DNA of 64,000 nt from Rhodopirellula halodulae (GCF_020966775.1 NZ_JAJKFV010000002.1:496001-560000), one strand, 5' to 3'. Positions 17,466 through 26,887 are shown, counted from the stretch's first letter. Numbers and translations: made by a program. The notes: generated by a model from the sequence alone, not told the origin.

Positions 17466-17885
17466 TCAGGCGTCGGCGGTTTCGGCAACCGCTTCTTCGC
17501 CCTCGGCTGGTGCGTCTTCGCCACCTTCCGCGCCGGAAGGACCAGCGAAGTGTTCGCCGCGAGCGTTGGCCAAGATGGGTTCCACCAATCGTGGATCCAA
17601 TTTAATGGTCAATTCACGAATCACGGGTTCAGCCAACGCGAAGGCACGAGCCAACTTTTGCAGGTTGGGACCTTCCATGCTGAAGTAGATCAGGTAGTAG
17701 GTGCCTTTTTGGTGCTTGTCGATGGGATAAGCGAGTTTCTGCTCCATCCACATCCGGCTGACCTGCACTTCACCGCCATTCTCGGCGATCAACTCTTCGA
17801 GTTGTTTGGCAACGCCACCGGGATCGCGGGCGTAATGGTTGCTATCGAGGATGAACAGCGTTTCGTAAGTGTTGACTTTTGCCAC
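17466..17885 (-). CDS. rpsF: 30S ribosomal protein S6
   Basis: The protein has about 139 residues. I chose a GTG start at 17885 because the S6 fold begins there (VAKVNTYETLFILDSN); the longer in-frame ATG version would overlap pth and has no S6 homology. The core shows 'YETLFILDSN' and 'WMEQKLAYPIDKHQKGTYYL'. The C-terminus ends in an acidic Ala/Glu/Gly-rich tail, where several bacteria carry glutamate additions. No clear Shine-Dalgarno sequence precedes the GTG. It is encoded 41 bp after pth. Confidence 0.93.
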   Translation of the reverse strand: MAKVNTYETLFILDSNHYARDPGGVAKQLEELIAENGGEVQVSRMWMEQKLAYPIDKHQKGTYYLIYFSMEGPNLQKLARAFALAEPVIRELTIKLDPRLVEPILANARGEHFAGPSGAEGGEDAPAEGEEAVAETADA

Positions 17886-17926
17886 GGGACAGATCGCGGG
17901 AGGTGCGGGAATGGGAAAAAAAGTGA

Positions 17927-18499
17927 CTAAGCGCCTTTGGCGGCGTTGAAACGGTTCATGGCCTCGGTCACTCCGTCGGCCACCCAACTGGCGGTGGCGT
18001 CACAAGAGCGAACAATGGCATGTTCCATTTCTTGTTGTTCAGTTTTGTCAAACTTTCCCAAAACATAATCGGACACTTGCCACTTTGCCGGCGGTCGTCC
18101 AATTCCAATCTTCAGTCTCGCCCATTGATCGCTGCCCAGGTGGCGAATGATGTCCACCAGGCCTTTTTGACCTCCCGCGGATCCGGATCGTCGCAATCGA
18201 ACGCGACCGGTATCGAGGTTCAGGTCATCACAAATGACGAGGATGTCTTCCAGGGAAAGTTTGTAAAATTCAATTGCCTTGCGGACACTTTGCCCACTGG
18301 CGTTCATGTAAGTGTGCGGGCAAAGCACCAAGACCTTTTCGTTCTCAATGCGACACTCGCTGATTTCTCCCTCAAATTTGGTCGTCGGGGGAGAGCCGAC
18401 ATACCGACGCACCAAGGCGTCGGCGACCATGAATCCTATGTTGTGGCGGGTTTGATCGTACTTGCGACCAGGGTTCCCCAAGCCAACGACCAGCTTCAC
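17927..18499 (-). CDS. pth: Peptidyl-tRNA hydrolase
   Basis: The protein has 190 residues. It releases tRNA from prematurely dropped peptidyl-tRNA. Family motifs are the N-terminal 'VVGLGNPGRKYDQTRHNIGF' (catalytic His in TRHNIGF), 'PHTYMNASGQSV' and 'CDDLNLDTGRVRLRRSGSAG'. The usual GGHNGL is here GGQKGL, so the substrate-contacting Asn of that loop is replaced. The start is a GTG at 18499 that overlaps the rplY stop (GTGA), so translation is coupled; rplY-pth is a conserved pairing. Confidence 0.97.
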   Translation of the reverse strand: MKLVVGLGNPGRKYDQTRHNIGFMVADALVRRYVGSPPTTKFEGEISECRIENEKVLVLCPHTYMNASGQSVRKAIEFYKLSLEDILVICDDLNLDTGRVRLRRSGSAGGQKGLVDIIRHLGSDQWARLKIGIGRPPAKWQVSDYVLGKFDKTEQQEMEHAIVRSCDATASWVADGVTEAMNRFNAAKGA

Positions 18500-19113
18500 T
18501 CTTCTGCTTCGCCCGAGCCTTTGCTGATCACTTCTGGTTCCGCCAAAGCGTCGCCAGCTTCTGCGATCTCTTCATCGCGTTTGGCTTCCACGTGAGCGAT
18601 GACCATGTCGCCATCGGTCACCAACTCAACGCCTTCTGGCAAAGTCAGGTCGCTGGCGGTTTTGTGTTGTCCAACACCCAGATCGTTCACGTCCAAGACC
18701 AAGCTGTCAGGAATGGAGCCGGCCGAGCAACGGATTTCGACTTCGTGCGCGTTTTCCAGCAACAGTCCGCCTTCGCGAACGCCGACGGCTTCACCGTGCA
18801 ATTCGACGGGCACAGCCAATTCAACCTTTTCCTTCAGGTTGACGCGAATCAGGTCCATGTGCAGGACTTCGATGCCCAATGGATCCCACTGCATGTCGCT
18901 GACGAGAGCGGTCTCATCCACGTCGCCTGACAATTGGACGGTTTTGCTGTGGTGACGAAGCAGCCCTTTGACCTGAACTTCAGGAATCGCCAAGTGCTGA
19001 TTTTCTTCGCCGTGACCGTACAGGACTGCGGGGACATGACCGTCGCGACGCAATCGGCGAGTGGCGGCCGTGCCGGTGGATTCACGTTTCGTGACTTGAA
19101 TGACGTCCGTCAT
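18496..19113 (-). CDS. rplY: 50S ribosomal protein L25 (CTC family)
   Basis: The protein has 205 residues. The N-terminal 5S-rRNA-binding L25 domain spans about 1-95 ('RESTGTAATRRLRRDGHVPA', 'VLYGHGEENQHLAIP'), followed by the beta-rich CTC/TL5 domain (about 100-185, with 'DSLVLDVNDLGVGQ' and 'TLPEGVELVTDGDMVIAHVE') and an acidic tail. First gene of the rplY-pth-rpsF-ssb-rplI series; the promoter should lie in the 198 bp upstream, where I see no clear consensus boxes. Confidence 0.97.
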   Translation of the reverse strand: MTDVIQVTKRESTGTAATRRLRRDGHVPAVLYGHGEENQHLAIPEVQVKGLLRHHSKTVQLSGDVDETALVSDMQWDPLGIEVLHMDLIRVNLKEKVELAVPVELHGEAVGVREGGLLLENAHEVEIRCSAGSIPDSLVLDVNDLGVGQHKTASDLTLPEGVELVTDGDMVIAHVEAKRDEEIAEAGDALAEPEVISKGSGEAEE

Positions 19114-19311
19114 AACGGGACCGACCTGGACAAATAAAAGTGGGTGTGGATGGGGAAAACCGCCTCAAAATCGTGTTCGCTGCCATCATCGTCGACTCGA
19201 TCTCACCGCTTCTGACAGCGGGCAGCGACCGACGGGGCGCGGGATTCCTGGCGGAGCAATTTTTCGAAGCACGGCAGTATGCCGATTTCCGGTCTGCCTG
19301 CAAGGCCAAAA

Positions 19312-20301
19312 CTACCTGTTTTGCGTCTCCGATCCAGTCGCATCCGCGATCGCTTCGTTGAGAACTTGAAGCATCCGGGACATCGACTCCTCGTCAAAGG
19401 CTCGATACCCCAAGTGCGTCTTCAGCTCCGACGACCAAGGAATTTGGACTGGCCCGGGCATCCGCTGCAAGGCAAATGCTCGGTCTTTCGGGATCATCAG
19501 GATCGAAATCTCGTTTCCGTCCACATGGATTGCCCGATCTTCGACCGTATCCGCAGGAATTAGATGAATCGGCATCGCGGTCTCCACACTCCAGTGTTCC
19601 GACCGCGCCGGCGTCGTTTCTTCGTTCAGCAACCAAACCGCGGTGGCGGTCCGCCCGGTGTCCGGGTGCGTCCAAACCAGATGTCGCATCCGCCGGTCAA
19701 CATGCTTGCCACCGATGGACACCAAGGCGATCACGTCAAAGATGACCAGATTGGTGGTTTTCAAGATCACCATCGGCGGGTCGAGCATGGCCTCGTTCTT
19801 GGCCAACACGCGACTGGCGACCATCCCCAAATCCGCCCCCAGCGATTCCGCTTTCGCGGACGTGACAATCGTCGGTCGGTCACCGATCTGATAGGCCAAG
19901 CCCAATCCGACCTCGCGCAATCGGTGCTTGCCATTCTCCGGCTGAACGGTGGCCATGATGGTCAGCTTGAACAAACTGCTGTTGTCGCGAACCAGATCCG
20001 TGACCGCGTCAACATCCCCGTGGGTCAGCTTGGGTGTTCCCAGAAACAACAGTTGGTTGAACCGGTCACGAGGGAGTGACTTGGCAACCAAACCCGGTGG
20101 CAAACGGACCACACCGGAGTCGACTCCCCATGCCGCTTTGGCGATCGGTTGTTGAGCCGCCAGCTGCTGAGCCGCCAATCGTGCAGGCGATGCGAGTCCA
20201 CCACCGCCGAGCAGCTCCGCGCAAACGACAATCGCCAAACCAACCAGAAACTGGCGGGTTTGGCGACGCGTGAAAGTTACCAACGGAGATGTCCGTTTCA
20301 T
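19312..20301 (-). CDS. Secreted or membrane-anchored protein of unknown function
   Basis: The protein has 329 residues. The ATG at 20301 is preferred over one 132 bp upstream because the upstream part would lie inside clpX; this start is 17 bp after the clpX stop. An Arg-rich N-terminus leads into a hydrophobic helix (FLVGLAIVVCAELLGGGG), giving a signal peptide or anchor. The body ('PKLTHGDVDAVTDLVRDNS', 'RHLVWTHPDTGRTATAVWLL') matches no family I recognise. It is probably cotranscribed with clpX. Confidence 0.7.
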   Translation of the reverse strand: MKRTSPLVTFTRRQTRQFLVGLAIVVCAELLGGGGLASPARLAAQQLAAQQPIAKAAWGVDSGVVRLPPGLVAKSLPRDRFNQLLFLGTPKLTHGDVDAVTDLVRDNSSLFKLTIMATVQPENGKHRLREVGLGLAYQIGDRPTIVTSAKAESLGADLGMVASRVLAKNEAMLDPPMVILKTTNLVIFDVIALVSIGGKHVDRRMRHLVWTHPDTGRTATAVWLLNEETTPARSEHWSVETAMPIHLIPADTVEDRAIHVDGNEISILMIPKDRAFALQRMPGPVQIPWSSELKTHLGYRAFDEESMSRMLQVLNEAIADATGSETQNR

Positions 20302-20317
20302 CAGCGATTCATCGAGC

Positions 20318-21601
20318 TCAGGCGCTCTTGGTCGTGGGCATCTGGAAGAGATCTTGCTTTCCCGTGACGATGGCTTCGTCGATCGTGTAGACCTTGCCGT
20401 CTTCTTGTTCGGGCAAGTCGTACATGATGTCAAGCATCACGTCTTCCATGATGCCACGCAAGCCACGAGCACCGACGCCTTTGTCGATCGCCTTCTGAGC
20501 AATCGCGTGCAACGCTTCTTCGGTGAACTCCAACTCGCAATTTTCCATCGCGAACAGAGCTTGGTACTGTTTGACCAACGAATTCTTTGGCTCGGTCAGC
20601 ACTTGGATCAACCCGTCCAAGTCCAACGGTTGCAGGTAACTGATGACCGGCATCCGCCCGACCAACTCGGGGATCAAACCGAATTTCAGGATGTCTTCGG
20701 TTTGGACCTGGGCAACCAATTCGCCGGCTGATTGCTCGTTGCGAACATTGGCACCTTCGCCGAAGCCCAGCGTGCGATGCCCCAGACGGCGACGAATGAT
20801 CTCTTCGATTCCAACGAACGTTCCGCCGCAGATGAACAGAATGTTGCTGGTGTCGAGCTGGATGTATTGCTGCTCGGGGTGTTTGCGTCCGCCCTGAGGT
20901 GGCACGTTGGCCACGGTGCCTTCCAACATCTTCAGCAAACTCTGCTGAACACCTTCACCAGAAACGTCGCGGGTGATCGAGACGTTGCTGTTGGTGCTGC
21001 CGATCTTGTCCACTTCGTCGATGTACAGGATGCCACGTTGTGCGGCCTCCACATCGAAGTCCGCAGCGTGCAACAACTTCAACAGCAGGTTTTCGACGTC
21101 TTCACCGACGTACCCGGCTTCGGTCAGCGTGGTCGCGTCGCCGATCGCGAAAGGCACGTTCAACATGCGGGCCAGCGAACGTGCGAGCAAGGTCTTTCCG
21201 CTACCAGTGGGACCAGCGAGCAGGATGTTGCTCTTTTCAATTTCGACTTCGCCGTTGCTGCCGTCGGCACCATTGCTGAGTCGTTTGTAGTGATTGTGAA
21301 CCGCGACAGCCAACACGCGTTTGGCGGCGGTTTGACCGATCACATAATTGTCCAAGTGTTCGACGATCGTCCGCGGTGACGGGATGTCATTGAACAAAGA
21401 CTTGGACGGGCCACGTCGACGTTGTTCCTGATCCAAGATGGATTGGCACAAGTCAATGCACTCGGCGCAGATATAAACGTCACCAGGTCCCTCAACGAGA
21501 GGCCCGACGTCACGATAACTCTTACGACAGAAGCTGCAAAAAGCATTCTTCTTCGTCGCTGCGCCGCCGCGGCGAGAGTTCGAAGTTTCCTTGGTGGGCA
21601 T
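20318..21601 (-). CDS. clpX: ATP-dependent Clp protease ATP-binding subunit ClpX
   Basis: The protein has 427 residues. It unfolds substrates and feeds them to ClpP. The N-terminal C4 zinc finger uses C22, C25, C45 and C48. Walker A is GPTGSGKT at 130-137, the pore loop GYVG is at 163-166, and Walker B is [10 protein letters not shown] at about 191-200. The C-terminal AAA+ small domain includes '[20 protein letters not shown]'. ClpX is often next to clpP, but here the following gene is an unknown secreted protein and upstream is a gene-free 436-bp stretch with an 18-nt inverted repeat. Confidence 0.98.
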   Translation of the reverse strand: MPTKETSNSRRGGAATKKNAFCSFCRKSYRDVGPLVEGPGDVYICAECIDLCQSILDQEQRRRGPSKSLFNDIPSPRTIVEHLDNYVIGQTAAKRVLAVAVHNHYKRLSNGADGSNGEVEIEKSNILLAGPTGSGKTLLARSLARMLNVPFAIGDATTLTEAGYVGEDVENLLLKLLHAADFDVEAAQRGILYIDEVDKIGSTNSNVSITRDVSGEGVQQSLLKMLEGTVANVPPQGGRKHPEQQYIQLDTSNILFICGGTFVGIEEIIRRRLGHRTLGFGEGANVRNEQSAGELVAQVQTEDILKFGLIPELVGRMPVISYLQPLDLDGLIQVLTEPKNSLVKQYQALFAMENCELEFTEEALHAIAQKAIDKGVGARGLRGIMEDVMLDIMYDLPEQEDGKVYTIDEAIVTGKQDLFQMPTTKSA

Positions 21602-22037
21602 ACACGACTCCTTACTATTATGAGTCCAAGCTGACGGGCGCGAGCTTTTGTTGCCGGTGGATGACGATCATTGAGGTTTTCGCGGACCGTCCAGAGCCGG
21701 CACCAAACTTGGTGCCCACGCTGTATTGTACGCGATTCCTCGCATCCACCGAACATTCAAAGCGCGTTCTCGCAGAAGAACTCGACACATCGAACGGATC
21801 GGCCACGACTCGAATGCTTTTCAGCTCAGTGCGACCTGGAGCGAATCCAGGCCGACCCGTGCCGAAGGAACATCCTTGTCCTCGAAGCTCGAGCCATTCG
21901 TGGTTTGGTAATGGGTTTCATCGGGGTGTCGATGATCGGTATGCCCATGAATTGGGAGGGCAAACCATCGACGGCGTTGGTTAGCAACGGGATCGGTCGA
22001 TTTCGACTCCTCACCGTTGTCTCGGCGCCTTGTTGGT
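21602..22037. other. Gene-poor region upstream of clpX (436 bp)
   Basis: No convincing gene is present: the short frames here lack start context and family features. The notable element is the near-palindrome GGCACCAA-AC-TTGGTGCC at 21699-21716, about 100 bp upstream of the clpX start, listed separately. The rest shows no further structure I can support. Confidence 0.35.
21699..21716. promoter_or_regulatory. 18-nt inverted repeat upstream of clpX (candidate operator)
   Basis: GGCACCAA and TTGGTGCC form perfect 8-nt arms around a 2-nt centre. The tight symmetry fits a dimeric repressor site better than an RNA hairpin. It lies about 98-115 bp upstream of the clpX ATG. The regulator is unknown. 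Confidence 0.4.
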
Positions 22038-22394
22038 TCAGGTTCGCGATTCGTTCTCACTCTTCTCGTCAGAACGAGGAGAGAGGGAAGAACCGTGACC
22101 GGAATCAGCCTGGGAGGCAGAAGGAACCGGGAGATGAGTCGTCGAAGCGGAAGTTGACCGCGTCGCTGCTTGTATTGTTCGGAATTCCTCCTCGCTAATG
22201 TCACCTTTGCGACGCATTTCTTCCAGGTTTGCTAGCAGTTCTGGAGCCTCGAGCTGGTCGTCAGTGGTGTAGTCGCGCAACCTTGCCAACACCCAAAATG
22301 CGAGTGCAATCAAGATGGCTAGAACCACTAGAGCAATGCCAGCCTGCACGGCCGGCTTTGCAATCACATCTGTCACAACCGAGACTTCGTTCAT
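22038..22394 (-). CDS. Small membrane protein with SHOCT-like segment
   Basis: The protein has 118 residues. One transmembrane helix lies at about 18-38 (AGIALVVLAILIALAFWVLA). Residues about 50-72 ('LLANLEEMRRKGDISEEEFR') look like the SHOCT/short C-terminal oligomerisation motif found at the end of many small bacterial membrane proteins. A Ser/Thr-rich, probably disordered tail follows. Function unknown; it is isolated, on the same strand as clpX but about 440 bp upstream. Confidence 0.65.
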   Translation of the reverse strand: MNEVSVVTDVIAKPAVQAGIALVVLAILIALAFWVLARLRDYTTDDQLEAPELLANLEEMRRKGDISEEEFRTIQAATRSTSASTTHLPVPSASQADSGHGSSLSPRSDEKSENESRT

Positions 22395-22634
22395 GATGGC
22401 TAACTGGGAAGTTCGACGCCGCAGACAATCTCGCGAAGGAGGTCTTGCCGCTGCACCTTGATCATAGGAGTGTCCCGGTGGGCCGGTCCACTTTCAAAAC
22501 TCTGAAAAAACAACGCTTTTGGGTTTCATGACAGGATGTTTCACTCGCCGGGACGAACCGCCTTCCATCGTCGCGGCCGCCTGTGACGTCCTGGCATTCG
22601 CGTCTGGCATCCACCTCCCGCCTTCACATTTGAT

Positions 22635-23600
22635 TCAACCGCTCTCGTCGCCGTCTTTCTGCTGGCACGCCCGCTGCCACCAATGACACTGCATCAAATG
22701 CTGCATTCCTAGACGCGGAATCTGCAGCCCTTGTTCGCAATGCCCCTCGACCCGAACCACCGCGGGCCCCTCAAAACCGATTTTCCCCAGGGTCTCGGTC
22801 ACCCGTCGCACACTCAGTTCGCCTTTTCCGATCGGCGTGTCGTCCCGACCAATGGTGGACGGTGGCAAATCACGAGGTGGCTGGCCCGGCCAACGATGAT
22901 CGCACAGATAGACAATTTTCAGTCGCTCGGCGTTTCGCTGCAGACGGGGTCCCAGCGGCATTTCACCCGCCGACACCATCTCGCCCAAATCGGCGGCCAA
23001 TCCGAGCTCCACCGACTCAGGCAACCACTGGCAGATGCGTTCAAACTCCGCCACGCTGGCGACAGCATGCCCCGACGCGGGACGCAGAGCGATCACGACG
23101 CCGCGTCGCCGAGCGTACTCGCCAATCTGCTCAATCCGAGACGCCACATGTTCGAGATCGGATTCGCTCGGTCCCAGCGAGAATTCTTCGCGGGAGTGAA
23201 CGCCGGACCCAAACGTCACCATCGTGCCGGGTTTCTGTTCGGCCAATCGGATCCAACCTTGGATCCAATCCAACGTTTTCTGAACACGTTCTTCATCGGA
23301 ATCCGCCAAACACGGCATCGACGCTGATTCGTCGTCCAACAGAAAAGACGATTCGGTATCGATGACCAACTGACAACGATGCAGCCGAGCTTCTTGCAGC
23401 AATCGTTCCCAAGACGATTCATCCGCTTCGAAACGCGAACCGTTGCCCAATGCACCGGGTGAAGATGAAATGCTTGCCAACATTCCCTGTCGGGGGCGCA
23501 CGGCCACGCAGCGATATCCCATCGACGCCAGCGGCTCCACCAACGCGATCGGATCGTGCAGCAACAAGCCGCTGGTGTGATACCCCGGCGTCATCGGCAT
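22635..23600 (-). CDS. Sugar phosphate isomerase/epimerase-like TIM-barrel protein
   Basis: The protein has 321 residues. The ATG at 23600 has an AAGG box about 9 bp upstream and gives 'MPMTPGYHTSGLLLHDPI'; a longer frame reaching 23711 is less likely. The fold resembles xylose-isomerase-like TIM barrels: 'LASMGYRCVAVRP' near the N-terminus, 'RRGVVIALRPASG' in the middle, 'LAADLGEMVSAGEM' and 'IGKGELSVRRVTETLGKIGF' near the C-terminus, where this family binds a metal. I do not see every canonical metal ligand, so activity is uncertain. It is divergent from the MFS transporter gene (about 220 bp apart). Confidence 0.75.
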   Translation of the reverse strand: MPMTPGYHTSGLLLHDPIALVEPLASMGYRCVAVRPRQGMLASISSSPGALGNGSRFEADESSWERLLQEARLHRCQLVIDTESSFLLDDESASMPCLADSDEERVQKTLDWIQGWIRLAEQKPGTMVTFGSGVHSREEFSLGPSESDLEHVASRIEQIGEYARRRGVVIALRPASGHAVASVAEFERICQWLPESVELGLAADLGEMVSAGEMPLGPRLQRNAERLKIVYLCDHRWPGQPPRDLPPSTIGRDDTPIGKGELSVRRVTETLGKIGFEGPAVVRVEGHCEQGLQIPRLGMQHLMQCHWWQRACQQKDGDESG

Positions 23601-23822
23601 GATGGTAACCTTGCGGCTCGAATCATCTCTCGCTTTCGTTGGCTCTGGATGGGATTCATCTGGAAGTGAACGGACAAACCTCGAAGAATGGGCAAACCAC
23701 CCGCGGTCCAACGGGCACTTGGTCCTTGTCAGGTGGCAACATCGACGCTGCTCATCTTACGAACGGTCCCACCCCCACGCCGGGTCCTTGCTCAACTCGC
23801 TTCCCACTGTAGCCGAATCTCC

Positions 23823-25355
23823 ATGCCAGATTCCTCCTCCGCCACCGCTGAACCCTCCACCTCCAGCGGGCCAATTGATTCGCTCAGCCATCCATCGTTC
23901 GTTGGATTCATCGCGACACAGTTCTTTGGCGCGTTCAACGACAATCTTTTCAAGCAACTGCTGCTGCTGTTGGCCATCCCAACCGCCGCGGTCGCGACCA
24001 TGTCCGAAAACGGCTCCCTCGATTCAGCACCGGACCCAGCAACCAATCAAGCAGTGGTCGCGCCAGTCGACAGCGAACCCGAGACGGATCCAACCAACGC
24101 CCCATCGACTGAATCAAGCGCCAGTGATACCGCCAACGACAACGCCAACAGTGAAACCGCCAAACCGTCCGGCGGAGGCGACTTGCAGGGCATCGCGACG
24201 GTGGTGTTTGGTTTGCCGTTTGTTCTCTTTGGCGGCTTGGCCGGATACTTGGCCGATCGATACAGCAAACGCACGATCATCGTGACCAGCAAGGTTGCCG
24301 AGATCGTGGTCATGGGATTGGGTCTGCTCGCATTCCTAGCAACGCCCATGATCGGATTCGCGGGATTGTGGATCGTGCTGTTTCTGATGGGACTTCAAAG
24401 CACGTTCTTTGGACCCGGCAAGTACGGCATCATGCCAGAGATGCTTTCGGGCAACCAACTGAACCGAGGCAACGGGTTGGTGCTGATGACGACGTTCATC
24501 GCGATCATCATCGGCACGGCGGTGGCGGGACCACTCAAAGATTCGATCATCCCGGAGGGTGTTCCACAGTTGGAAGCCGCGTCGGGTTTGTGGATTGGAT
24601 CGTTGGTTTGCGTCGGCATCGCCGTGGTGGGAACGATCACCAGCCTGCTGATCATCCGATTGCCGGCCGCGGATCCACAATTGAAATTGAAGGCCGAATA
24701 CTTGGCCGTCCCGAAACCAATGCGAACGTTGCTGAAAACGGATACACCGTTGCTGATCGCTTTGCTCGCATCCTGTGTGTTCTGGTTGATCGCCGGACTG
24801 ACCATCCAAGCCGTCAATTCGCTCGGCAAAACGCAGTTGTTGGTCTCCGACACCAAGACCAGTTTGATGGTGTCGTTGATCAGCGTCGGGATTGCCGCCG
24901 GTGGTGCCGCGGCGGGTGTGCTGAGCAAACGATTGACCGACCGAGTCGTGATTCAAATTGGGATGTGGGGCGTCGTTGCCTTCTGTGCCCTGATGGCGAT
25001 CTCGCTGCCCGGCGGTCGCCACCTGCTGGGTTTTGGAGGCTCCATTCCCGTGTTGATGTTGCTCGGTGCTTCCGCAGCCTTCTTCGCAATTCCCATTCAG
25101 GTTTTTCTGCAAGCTCGTCCGCCCGAGGCACTCAAAGGACGAATGATCGCGGTCATGAACCAAGCCAACTTTTTCGCGATCGTGATGTCAGGCGTGCTCT
25201 ATCAAGTCCTGAACACCATCCTGACAAAGGCGGATTTGCCACGCAGCACCGTGTTCGGCGCGATGGCGGTTCTGTTCCTGCCCGTTGCGATTTTCTATCG
25301 GCCTTCACTGGAACGCACGTCGGTGGAAACGTTGCCCGTCGCACCGATCGACTGA
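23823..25355 (+). CDS. MFS transporter, lysophospholipid-transporter (LplT)-like
   Basis: The protein has about 510 residues. The ATG at 23823 is followed by a short polar N-terminus and then 'FIATQFFGAFNDNLFKQLLL', the typical first helix of LplT and of the transporter half of Aas-type proteins. About 11-12 hydrophobic helices are visible, with 'GLQSTFFGPGKYGIMPEMLS' as the conserved loop-helix of this subfamily. Residues about 60-122, between helix 1 and helix 2, form a long acidic, Ser/Asn/Pro-rich insert that normal family members lack. It probably moves lysophospholipid or another amphiphile; the acyltransferase partner is not adjacent. Confidence 0.82.
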   Translation: MPDSSSATAEPSTSSGPIDSLSHPSFVGFIATQFFGAFNDNLFKQLLLLLAIPTAAVATMSENGSLDSAPDPATNQAVVAPVDSEPETDPTNAPSTESSASDTANDNANSETAKPSGGGDLQGIATVVFGLPFVLFGGLAGYLADRYSKRTIIVTSKVAEIVVMGLGLLAFLATPMIGFAGLWIVLFLMGLQSTFFGPGKYGIMPEMLSGNQLNRGNGLVLMTTFIAIIIGTAVAGPLKDSIIPEGVPQLEAASGLWIGSLVCVGIAVVGTITSLLIIRLPAADPQLKLKAEYLAVPKPMRTLLKTDTPLLIALLASCVFWLIAGLTIQAVNSLGKTQLLVSDTKTSLMVSLISVGIAAGGAAAGVLSKRLTDRVVIQIGMWGVVAFCALMAISLPGGRHLLGFGGSIPVLMLLGASAAFFAIPIQVFLQARPPEALKGRMIAVMNQANFFAIVMSGVLYQVLNTILTKADLPRSTVFGAMAVLFLPVAIFYRPSLERTSVETLPVAPID

Positions 25356-25369
25356 GCCGACTAGCAGAT

Positions 25370-26887
25370 CTAAGCAATGAGTAGAGCCATGCCGGCCAAT
25401 CGCTGCAGGTTGGCTTGCATTTTGATGCTCACCAGCGGACGCAGACGTTCCTCGCCCGTGACGACTTGATCGCCTTCGACCAAACCGCCGTTGGACATCG
25501 CGTACTGAGTCATCTGCTCGATCAACCCGGCGTGGTCAGTCTTGCCGTCGCAGCAACGGACGAGGTGCGCCGTCACATCGTCCAGCCGAATGGGTTGATG
25601 CCATAGGTTGGTCACGGTCTCGCCCGTCCGTGCTTGCTCTCGGGCCAGTTCCGCGACATGGGGGTGAGTCGACACGGTGCAACACGGTTGAACGCTGGAG
25701 GCACTGACCGTGACCAGACCAACGCAAACCAATTCGAACAGATCCGCCTTCAAATCTTCCATGGCCTCGGGTGTGTCGGAGTCCGGCGATGTTGATTTGA
25801 CTTCGCGACACAACTCCTCGAAAGAAATCGTGCGAGGATAGAGTTCGATCAATCGCTGCATCGCGATTTGTGTGACGGGGTAGCCAACCGATCCGCTCAA
25901 TCCATTGCTGCCCGTTAGCTGCCCATCCTGCATCGTCGACGTGGAAGCCAAATGCATGGTCTCGATTTCGGATGATTGCAACGTTTCACTCAATGTCACG
26001 GATTCATGACACACCAACGTCTGCCGAAAAGTGCGGCGTCGAAAGTAATCGAGGGTTTGAGCACGTCGCGTCTTCGGCAAAGACGCGAGCGCACGAGCAA
26101 CATCCGGTCGCACGTACTCGTAAGTTGTGTCGCCCCATTCCGCCTCGGCAATGTACTGCAACAAGTGCGACGATGCCTCCGCGGCAAACTGGTGGAAGTA
26201 CCGCGGTTCGTTGGTGTCTTCGAACTGCTCGTGAAAAACGTAGGCTTGGTTGGCTTGTTCCAATGCTTTCAGTTCTTCTTCCAGACTCAAACGGTAAGCG
26301 GACCCTTGGGGCACGTTTTGCATGACGGAACTCAACAGAGCTTTGCCATGACGCAACCGAGTCAACGGATCATCGATGCCTTCCGCGTGATAGCGCATGA
26401 TGTCCCGTGCCATCTCGCGTTGGTGCCATCCGGGATACGTGTTGTAGCTGATCAATGCCACGCCACGCTCCGACAGTCGCATCTGACAGATCGCCAAAAT
26501 GGATTGCCGGACCGCATCGGGCACCCAGGAATACACTCCGTGCGCGATGATGTAGTCAAAGCGTTCATCATCGGCTTGGGGTTCGACAGCCCAATCCTCG
26601 ATGTTGCCATGCTTCAATTGAATGTTGTTCAGACCCAACTTGGCGATGACCGCATTGCCTGTTTTGATGTGACCGGCCGCCAAGTCCACACCTTCGAACT
26701 GGCTGTTCGGAAGCAAACTCGCCAGCGAGATCAAGTTGCCGCCTGGACCGCAGGCAAGTTCCAACACGCGACAAGACTCCGGCGGCACCGCGTCCAAGCC
26801 ATTCAAACGAGCGATCGCCGCCATGTTTCCCGGATGGGTGACCGGGTGAATGAAATCGGGATAGGGGACTTCGTCGTAGTTGCTCAT
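25370..26887 (-). CDS. SAM-dependent methyltransferase with methyltransferase-regulatory domain
   Basis: The protein has 505 residues. The start is the ATG at 26887 (the codon before it is TTG). The class I methyltransferase domain covers about 20-190 with SAM motif I 'VLELACGPGGNLISLASL', 'FEGVDLAAGHIKTGN' and 'YDYIIAHGVYSWVPD'-like segments. The rest (about 200-505) matches the 'methyltransferase regulatory domain' type C-terminal region (SHLLQYIAEAEWGD..., ISFEELCREVKS). The substrate is unknown. It is convergent with the MFS gene (14-bp gap) and divergent from the nucleoside transporter gene. Confidence 0.88.
   Translation of the reverse strand: MSNYDEVPYPDFIHPVTHPGNMAAIARLNGLDAVPPESCRVLELACGPGGNLISLASLLPNSQFEGVDLAAGHIKTGNAVIAKLGLNNIQLKHGNIEDWAVEPQADDERFDYIIAHGVYSWVPDAVRQSILAICQMRLSERGVALISYNTYPGWHQREMARDIMRYHAEGIDDPLTRLRHGKALLSSVMQNVPQGSAYRLSLEEELKALEQANQAYVFHEQFEDTNEPRYFHQFAAEASSHLLQYIAEAEWGDTTYEYVRPDVARALASLPKTRRAQTLDYFRRRTFRQTLVCHESVTLSETLQSSEIETMHLASTSTMQDGQLTGSNGLSGSVGYPVTQIAMQRLIELYPRTISFEELCREVKSTSPDSDTPEAMEDLKADLFELVCVGLVTVSASSVQPCCTVSTHPHVAELAREQARTGETVTNLWHQPIRLDDVTAHLVRCCDGKTDHAGLIEQMTQYAMSNGGLVEGDQVVTGEERLRPLVSIKMQANLQRLAGMALLIA

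Noticed and set aside
21671-22198. Plus-strand ORF upstream of clpX (175 codons)
   Set aside because: It has no recognisable domain or ribosome site, and overlaps the tail of the small membrane protein gene on the other strand.
24336-25384. Overlapping frames on both strands within the MFS transporter gene
   Set aside because: The +3 frame has clear transmembrane helices and LplT motifs; the others are rich in Arg/His/Gln with no structure.
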